Origin: an uncultured Pseudomonadota bacterium | GTDB lineage: Bacteria; Pseudomonadota; Gammaproteobacteria; Burkholderiales; SCOH01 | DNA length: 10,092 bases | Direction of reading: 5' to 3' | Assembly: GCA_937863215.1 (NCBI GenBank) | Contig: CALMFQ010000363.1 | Location: 1-10,092 of the forward strand | Translations under genes and position numbers: made by a program | Notes under the pieces: generated by a model | The model's input: only the letters and a program-made list of their open reading frames with translations | What the model was told of the DNA's origin: nothing | The model's database searches: none | In this document: one piece after another, positions 5,172-10,092 of the stretch | Position numbering within the stretch: the stretch's first letter is position 1 | How the letters are laid out: every line of letters begins with the position of its first letter

Positions 5172-8100
5172 TCAACGTTTTGCCGCCGGCTCCTGCCGCC
5201 CCTGCAGAAAAGCGTCGCAAGCCTCGGCCGGCAGCGGCCGCGAAAACAGATAACCCTGACCATAGTCGCAGCCTGCGGCAATCAGCAGATCGCGCTGCTG
5301 TTCGGTTTCGATGCCTTCGGCAATCACCTTGAGTTGCAGCTTGTGCGCCATGACAATGATCGCCTCGCACAGCGCCATGTCTTCCGAGCCGGGTGCAAGA
5401 TTGCGGGTGAACGACTGGTCGATTTTCAGATAATCGATATCGAACTTCTTCAGGTACGACAGCGACGAATAGCCGGTACCGAAATCGTCCAGCGCCACCT
5501 GGATGCCGGAATCGCGGAATGCCTGGAATTTCGCCAGATTGCTGCCGCTGGCGTCCATCAGCAGGCCTTCGGTGATTTCTACCGCGATACACTGGCCAGG
5601 CAGGCCGAGCGCGTGCAGCTGCTCGATCCAGCTGCCCGACTGTTTACCGTTGTCGTCGCGGAATTGCACCGGTGATTTGTTGACGCTGATCTGGAAATCG
5701 GCATGACAGCTCTGGCGCCAGACAGCGGCCTGTTGTGCCGCCTCGTGGAAGACCCAGTTGCCGATGTCGATGATCAGGCCGGTTTCCTCGGCAATCGGAA
5801 TGAATGCCGCCGGGCTGACCAGGCCCTCGGTCGGATGCTGCCAGCGTACCAGTGCCTCGGCCTTGTGCACGATACCGGTAGCCAGTTCGACAATCGGCTG
5901 ATAATGCACGCGCAGCTGGTTCTCTGCCAGAGCCAGACGCAGGTCGTTGGCCAGTCGCATGCGGATTTGCGCCGCTTCCTGCATGAACGGGGTGAAATAG
6001 CTGAAACGGTTGCGCCCCAGGTGCTTGGCTGCATACATCGCCTGATCGGCATTTTTCAGTAGCTCCTCGACCTTGCTGCCGTCTTCCGGATACAGGCTGA
6101 TGCCGATGCTGGCCGAAACATAGGCGGTTTCATCGCCCAGCTGGAACGGACGGGTCATCTTGTCGAGGATTTCCTGTGCGATGCGGTCGATGTTGGCCGG
6201 GTCTTCCTGCTCGCCGAGAATGATGGCGAATTCGTCGCCGCCCAGCCGGCCGAGAAAATCGGTTTCGCGCACACAGTGGCGCAGCCGGTCGGCGGCCTCT
6301 TTCAGCAGCAGGTCGCCGATGTCGTGGCCGAGCGTATCGTTGACCTCCTTGAAGCGATCCAGGTCGATGAACATCAATGCCACCGACAGCTGGTCGCGGT
6401 CGGCTTTCTTGATCTCCTGGCCGAGCCGCTCGTAAAACATGCGCCGGTTCGGCTGACCGGTGAGAAAGTCGAAGTTGGCCTGTTGCCAGATCAGTTCCTC
6501 GTTCTTTTTCTTTTCCGAAATATCGGAGAACAACGCCACGCGCCGATGCACCGTACCATCGGCATTCCAGGCAGTGTTGATGGTCAGCCACTCGGTGAAT
6601 ATCTCGCCATTCTTGCGCCGCCCGCGCAGCTCGCCCTGCCAGCTGCCGCTTGCTGCCAGTGCGTTGAAAATCCCCTGCTCCAGCACGCCATCCTGCTGCT
6701 CGGCGCGCAGAATGTTCGGATTCCGGCCGAGGATTTCCGCTTCGCTGTAGCCGGTAAGCCGGGTAAATGCCTGGTTGATGGCGATGATATGGTCGCCGGC
6801 ATCGGTTACCATCATCGCTTCGCTGCTGTGCTGATAGACCATCGCCGCAAGCCTGACCTGATCCTCGTTCTGGCGGCGCGCGGTAATGTCGCGCACCGAC
6901 GCCTGGATCACCGCTTCGCCGCCGATCGACATCGCTGTCAGCAGCACTTCGCTGAGGAACGGTTCGCCATTGCGGCGCCGGTACATCCATTCGAAGAAAC
7001 ACGAGCCTTCGTGCAGCGCCTTGCCAATCACTTCGGCAGCTTTTTCCGCGGAAGGCCGGCCATCCGGCTGAAAATCAGGCGACAGCGACAATGACGGCGT
7101 GGCAAGGAACTCGGCCTCGTCGCGCACGCCGAACAGCTCCAGTGCCTGCTGATTGGCCGAAGCCAGTGCCTGGGTGGCGGGGACGACGGTAATCAGCGCA
7201 TCCTTGGAATGTTCGAACATCAGCCGGTAGCGCTCTTCGCTTTCGCGCAGCGCTATCTCCGCCTTGCGCCGCTCGCTGACGTCGATGCCCATACCGATCA
7301 GTACCGGCTGCCCTTCCATCTGGATCAGCTTGCCGGAATAGTAGTAGGGAATGCGCCGGCCATCCTTGGTGAGCATATCGACTTCAATCTGTGCCGCACC
7401 CTTGGTGAACACTTCGACGATACGCTGCCTTATCAGCTCGGCGTCGGCCGGGCCGAAAAAACCGGTTACCGGCATCACGGCGATTTCGGCGTCGGAATAG
7501 CCGCTTACCAGTGGCAGATTTTCGTTCCAGCGAATGAATTTTCCTTGCTGATCGATCACGTAGAATGTGCCTGGCAGACTGTTCAGGCTCTGGTTGGAAA
7601 AATCGCGTTCACGCAGCAGCGCTGCTTCCGCCTGCTTGCGCTCGATGGCGATGCTGGCGAGTTGCACGGCGGTATTGAGCGTATTGATTTCCGCCGCACC
7701 CGGGCTGCCGGGTTGGCGACCGTAGATGGCGAATGTGCCAAGCACCTTGCCCGCGGCGCTGCGGATCGGCTCCGACCAGCACGCAGCCAGCCCGGCATGG
7801 ATGGCGAGTTGCCGGTAATCGGCCCACAGCGGGTCGGTCTGGATGTCGTTGACGATAACCCGCCGGTTCAGATACGCCGCCGTGCCACACGAGCCGGCCT
7901 GCGGCCCGATCGGCGCGCCGTCGATCGCTTCGTTGTAGAACGCCGGCAGGCTGGGTGCGGCGCCTAGCTGGATGTGCTTGCCGCTATCGTCGAGCAGCAA
8001 GATGCTGCATGGTTTACCCGGCGTCTCCGCTTCGACGGCACGCACAATACCATCCAGAATCTCCGCCAGCGGCGTACCGGTGGCAATCTGCAGCATGGTC

Positions 8101-10092
8101 CGCGAGCGCGCGGCCTCGCGCACCTCGGCCCGCCTGCGCTCGGTAATATCGCGGATAAACCCGGCAAACAGTGGCTTGCCGCCGATGTCGTTGAAACTGA
8201 AAGAGATTTCTACCGGGAACTCATGGCCGTCACGATGCAGCCCGGTCGTCTCGAATATATGCCAGTCGCGGCGCTTTTCCCGCGTGCGCAGGAACTGCTC
8301 CAGGCCGCCTCGATGCGCGTCGCGCAGATGCTCCGGCTGCAGAACTGCCATCTCCTCGCCGATCAGGCGCTCCGGGTCGTGGCCGAAAACCGCTGCCACC
8401 GCAGTATTGGCGTACTGGATGCGGTTATCGCCATCGAATACCACCACCACATCGGTTGCGGTTTCCCACAGCATGCGGAAGCGTTCTTCGCTCAGCCTCA
8501 GCGCCGCTTCGGCCTGGCGGCGCTCGGTAATGTCGATGGCCACCATCCGGCAACTCTGGCCATCTTCAGCCGCCGAGGCGGAAATACGCACCTGCTGCGC
8601 CTGATCGTGATCGCGCCACAGCGCCACCTCGCATAATTGCGCATATTCGGTGGCATATGCCTGTTCCAGGCAAGCATTGAATTTCGGCCGGTCGGCTTCG
8701 GTAACGAACATGGTGAAGCGCCCGCCGGCGACACGGTCACGCTCCATGTCCAGCAGCGCCGCACCGGCCAGATTGACCTGCACGATCGCGCCGCAGCGAT
8801 CGAGAGTGAAATACCCCACCGGCGCCGAGTCGAACAGATCGGTATAACGCGTCAGCGCCTGTTCCGATTCGGCGCGCGCACGAACCAGCTCTTCGTTCAT
8901 GGTGCGCAACTCTTCCGCCGAGGTGGTCAACTCCTCGTTGGTCGATTGCAGTTCCTCGTTGGTCGAGGTCAGCTCCTCGCGCGAGGTCTGCATTTCCTCG
9001 CGCGTCACCTGCAGCGTTTCGCGGGTCTGCCGCAGCATCTGCTCCAGCATCAGCAACCGGCTGCTCTGGCGCGACGAGCGCTCGTCGCCGTTGTGCATAT
9101 CCGCCACTGCAGCGCTATCGGCGAATGTCACCATCGCCATTCCCTGCTGCGGTGCCGCCTCACCGAGCGGATAGACGCCGATTTCCACCGCCCGCTCATC
9201 GTCGCCTGACGGCGCTGCAATCAGCCGGATGGACTGACCCAGCTGGCGCGCATCCTGGAACGCTTCGCTCAGCGTGGCCTTCAGCGAATCGCGCACCATG
9301 TTCATGATGTTCAGGTTGGCGCGGCCTTCCGCCAGTTGCAGGTAGCGATCCGGCCTGCCGCTGATATGCAGGATATCGCCGACATCGTTGGTCAGCACCG
9401 CAGTCGGTGCGCACTGCTGCAACAGGAAACGATCCGACAGGGCCTTCAGGTCGACAGGGAGGGCAGGTTTCATCGGGTGGGTCATGCTGTCAATCGCGGA
9501 TGTTGGTGTAAAGCTGCCGGGTTTGCTGAGAAAATCGAAGCGCTTTTCCTGCTGCGGGCCGTCAATCCGCCGGTAAATCTGGCCGCAGCCGCCCAGTGGA
9601 GTAAACAGACTGGTCGCACCGCCGATCGATTCGGAACTGCCCAGCAGCAGAAATCCGTCGGGGTTCATGCTGTAGTGGAAATGCCCCAGCAGCGCGGCAT
9701 GCACGTCCGGCGCCAGATAGATCAGCAGATTGCGGCAACTCAGCAGATCCAGCTTGCTGAATGGCGGATCGGCCAGCAGGTTGTGCGGGGCGAAAATCAC
9801 CATTTCGCGGATTTTCTTGCTGATCTGATAGCCCTGCCCGTCGGCAACAAAAAACTGCTGCAGCCGCTGTGCCGGCATATCGCCGGCAATGCTGGCCGGA
9901 TAATGGCCTTTACGTGCCTTGGCAATTGCGCGCTGGTTCAGATCGGTGGCAAAAATCTGCAGGTTCACATTACGCGCCGGCCAGGCGCACTGCAGTGCCT
10001 CGCAAAACACCATCGCCAGCGTGTAGGCTTCCTCACCGGTCGCACAGCCCGGCACCCAGACGCGCAGCGTGACGCCGTCGGCATGGCTGGCG
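5172..10092 (-). CDS. CheR-coiled coil-PAS2-GAF-PAS3-GGDEF-EAL signalling fusion (N-terminus outside window)
   Basis: The last 1639 codons of a giant regulator; the frame is open to the window edge, so the N-terminus is missing. Residues are counted from GTG 10055, which is an internal Val. The order is: CheR SAM-methyltransferase core (up to about 165, motif GCATGEEAY; about 9560-10092); degenerate PAS-like segment (207-312); heptad coiled coil (334-402); PAS (403-515); PAS (523-642); GAF (650-808, with Cys723 in GSCGTA and Cys759 in ACWSEPI); PAS (815-932), PAS (938-1060), PAS (1066-1184); GGDEF (1190-1354); EAL (1362-1615). GGDEF is intact at 1272-1276, with an inhibitory I-site RETD (1263-1266) exactly five residues before it. 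The EAL domain keeps EAL (1400-1402), Asn1459, EITE (1493-1496), DDFGTGYSS (from 1523), Lys1544, Glu1580 and QGY (1600). Both c-di-GMP synthesis and breakdown look possible. No transmembrane segment is seen in this part. CheB-CheR fusions share the linker type, so CheB may lie upstream. Confidence 0.93.
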   Translation of the reverse strand, partial: ASHADGVTLRVWVPGCATGEEAYTLAMVFCEALQCAWPARNVNLQIFATDLNQRAIAKARKGHYPASIAGDMPAQRLQQFFVADGQGYQISKKIREMVIFAPHNLLADPPFSKLDLLSCRNLLIYLAPDVHAALLGHFHYSMNPDGFLLLGSSESIGGATSLFTPLGGCGQIYRRIDGPQQEKRFDFLSKPGSFTPTSAIDSMTHPMKPALPVDLKALSDRFLLQQCAPTAVLTNDVGDILHISGRPDRYLQLAEGRANLNIMNMVRDSLKATLSEAFQDARQLGQSIRLIAAPSGDDERAVEIGVYPLGEAAPQQGMAMVTFADSAAVADMHNGDERSSRQSSRLLMLEQMLRQTRETLQVTREEMQTSREELTSTNEELQSTNEELTTSAEELRTMNEELVRARAESEQALTRYTDLFDSAPVGYFTLDRCGAIVQVNLAGAALLDMERDRVAGGRFTMFVTEADRPKFNACLEQAYATEYAQLCEVALWRDHDQAQQVRISASAAEDGQSCRMVAIDITERRQAEAALRLSEERFRMLWETATDVVVVFDGDNRIQYANTAVAAVFGHDPERLIGEEMAVLQPEHLRDAHRGGLEQFLRTREKRRDWHIFETTGLHRDGHEFPVEISFSFNDIGGKPLFAGFIRDITERRRAEVREAARSRTMLQIATGTPLAEILDGIVRAVEAETPGKPCSILLLDDSGKHIQLGAAPSLPAFYNEAIDGAPIGPQAGSCGTAAYLNRRVIVNDIQTDPLWADYRQLAIHAGLAACWSEPIRSAAGKVLGTFAIYGRQPGSPGAAEINTLNTAVQLASIAIERKQAEAALLRERDFSNQSLNSLPGTFYVIDQQGKFIRWNENLPLVSGYSDAEIAVMPVTGFFGPADAELIRQRIVEVFTKGAAQIEVDMLTKDGRRIPYYYSGKLIQMEGQPVLIGMGIDVSERRKAEIALRESEERYRLMFEHSKDALITVVPATQALASANQQALELFGVRDEAEFLATPSLSLSPDFQPDGRPSAEKAAEVIGKALHEGSCFFEWMYRRRNGEPFLSEVLLTAMSIGGEAVIQASVRDITARRQNEDQVRLAAMVYQHSSEAMMVTDAGDHIIAINQAFTRLTGYSEAEILGRNPNILRAEQQDGVLEQGIFNALAASGSWQGELRGRRKNGEIFTEWLTINTAWNADGTVHRRVALFSDISEKKKNEELIWQQANFDFLTGQPNRRMFYERLGQEIKKADRDQLSVALMFIDLDRFKEVNDTLGHDIGDLLLKEAADRLRHCVRETDFLGRLGGDEFAIILGEQEDPANIDRIAQEILDKMTRPFQLGDETAYVSASIGISLYPEDGSKVEELLKNADQAMYAAKHLGRNRFSYFTPFMQEAAQIRMRLANDLRLALAENQLRVHYQPIVELATGIVHKAEALVRWQHPTEGLVSPAAFIPIAEETGLIIDIGNWVFHEAAQQAAVWRQSCHADFQISVNKSPVQFRDDNGKQSGSWIEQLHALGLPGQCIAVEITEGLLMDASGSNLAKFQAFRDSGIQVALDDFGTGYSSLSYLKKFDIDYLKIDQSFTRNLAPGSEDMALCEAIIVMAHKLQLKVIAEGIETEQQRDLLIAAGCDYGQGYLFSRPLPAEACDAFLQGRQEPAAKR
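8883..9002 (-). repeat. Encoded heptad repeat (coiled-coil linker) in the signalling fusion
   Basis: About residues 352-391 (from GTG 10055) form consecutive 7-residue units of the pattern [N/R/A]EEL followed by three small or polar residues, for example REELTST, NEELQST, NEELTTS, AEELRTM. The coding DNA shows matching 21-bp near-repeats. This regular coiled coil joins the CheR part to the PAS array, as in CheB-CheR-PAS proteins, and probably carries dimerisation and signal transmission. Confidence 0.85.

Noticed and set aside
10053..10055. GTG as the start codon of the signalling fusion
   Set aside because: The 12 codons before it are open and encode the expected CheR strand (VTLRVW) leading into the SAM motif, so this Val is internal and the gene continues past the window.

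Overview
The window looks like chromosomal DNA of a GC-rich Gram-negative proteobacterium, most likely a betaproteobacterium. The reasons are an HrpA helicase with the proteobacterial C-terminal domain, an AlgC/ManB-type phosphohexomutase, a YheT-type hydrolase, a lipoprotein with a lipobox, and a very large multi-sensor cyclic-di-GMP protein. The exact genus cannot be read from the sequence. No tRNA, rRNA, CRISPR array, phage gene or intact insertion sequence was seen.

Layout. (1) Bases 1-924, + strand: the C-terminal 307 residues of the ATP-dependent RNA helicase HrpA. (2) Bases 925-1481: a 557-bp gene-free stretch packed with repeats. It holds a 245-bp MITE-like element with terminal inverted repeats and a TTA duplication (931-1175), a 49-bp imperfect palindrome of dispersed-repeat type (1192-1240), two adjacent 35-bp repeats (1359-1428), and a strong bidirectional terminator (1432-1464) between the convergent genes. 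(3) Bases 1482-2858, - strand: phosphomannomutase/phosphoglucomutase, with its own extended -10 promoter. (4) Bases 2970-4987, - strand: a two-gene unit, with a metallo-beta-lactamase-fold lipoprotein followed 5 bp later by a YheT-type alpha/beta hydrolase. (5) From 5172 to beyond the right edge, - strand: the C-terminal 1639 codons of a giant fusion protein. In order it carries a CheR methyltransferase core, a degenerate PAS-like segment, a heptad coiled coil, two PAS domains, GAF, three PAS domains, GGDEF and EAL.

How the genes may work together. Everything from 10092 to 1482 is on the minus strand, but the gaps (184 bp and 111 bp) and the promoter in front of the mutase suggest three transcription units rather than one operon. 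The giant protein probably couples chemoreceptor-type methylation chemistry and several small-molecule or redox inputs to making and breaking c-di-GMP. The mutase supplies mannose-1-P or glucose-1-P for LPS and exopolysaccharide, a process often under c-di-GMP control, but a functional link here is only inference. The lipoprotein and YheT pair are two hydrolases of unknown substrate, probably co-translated.
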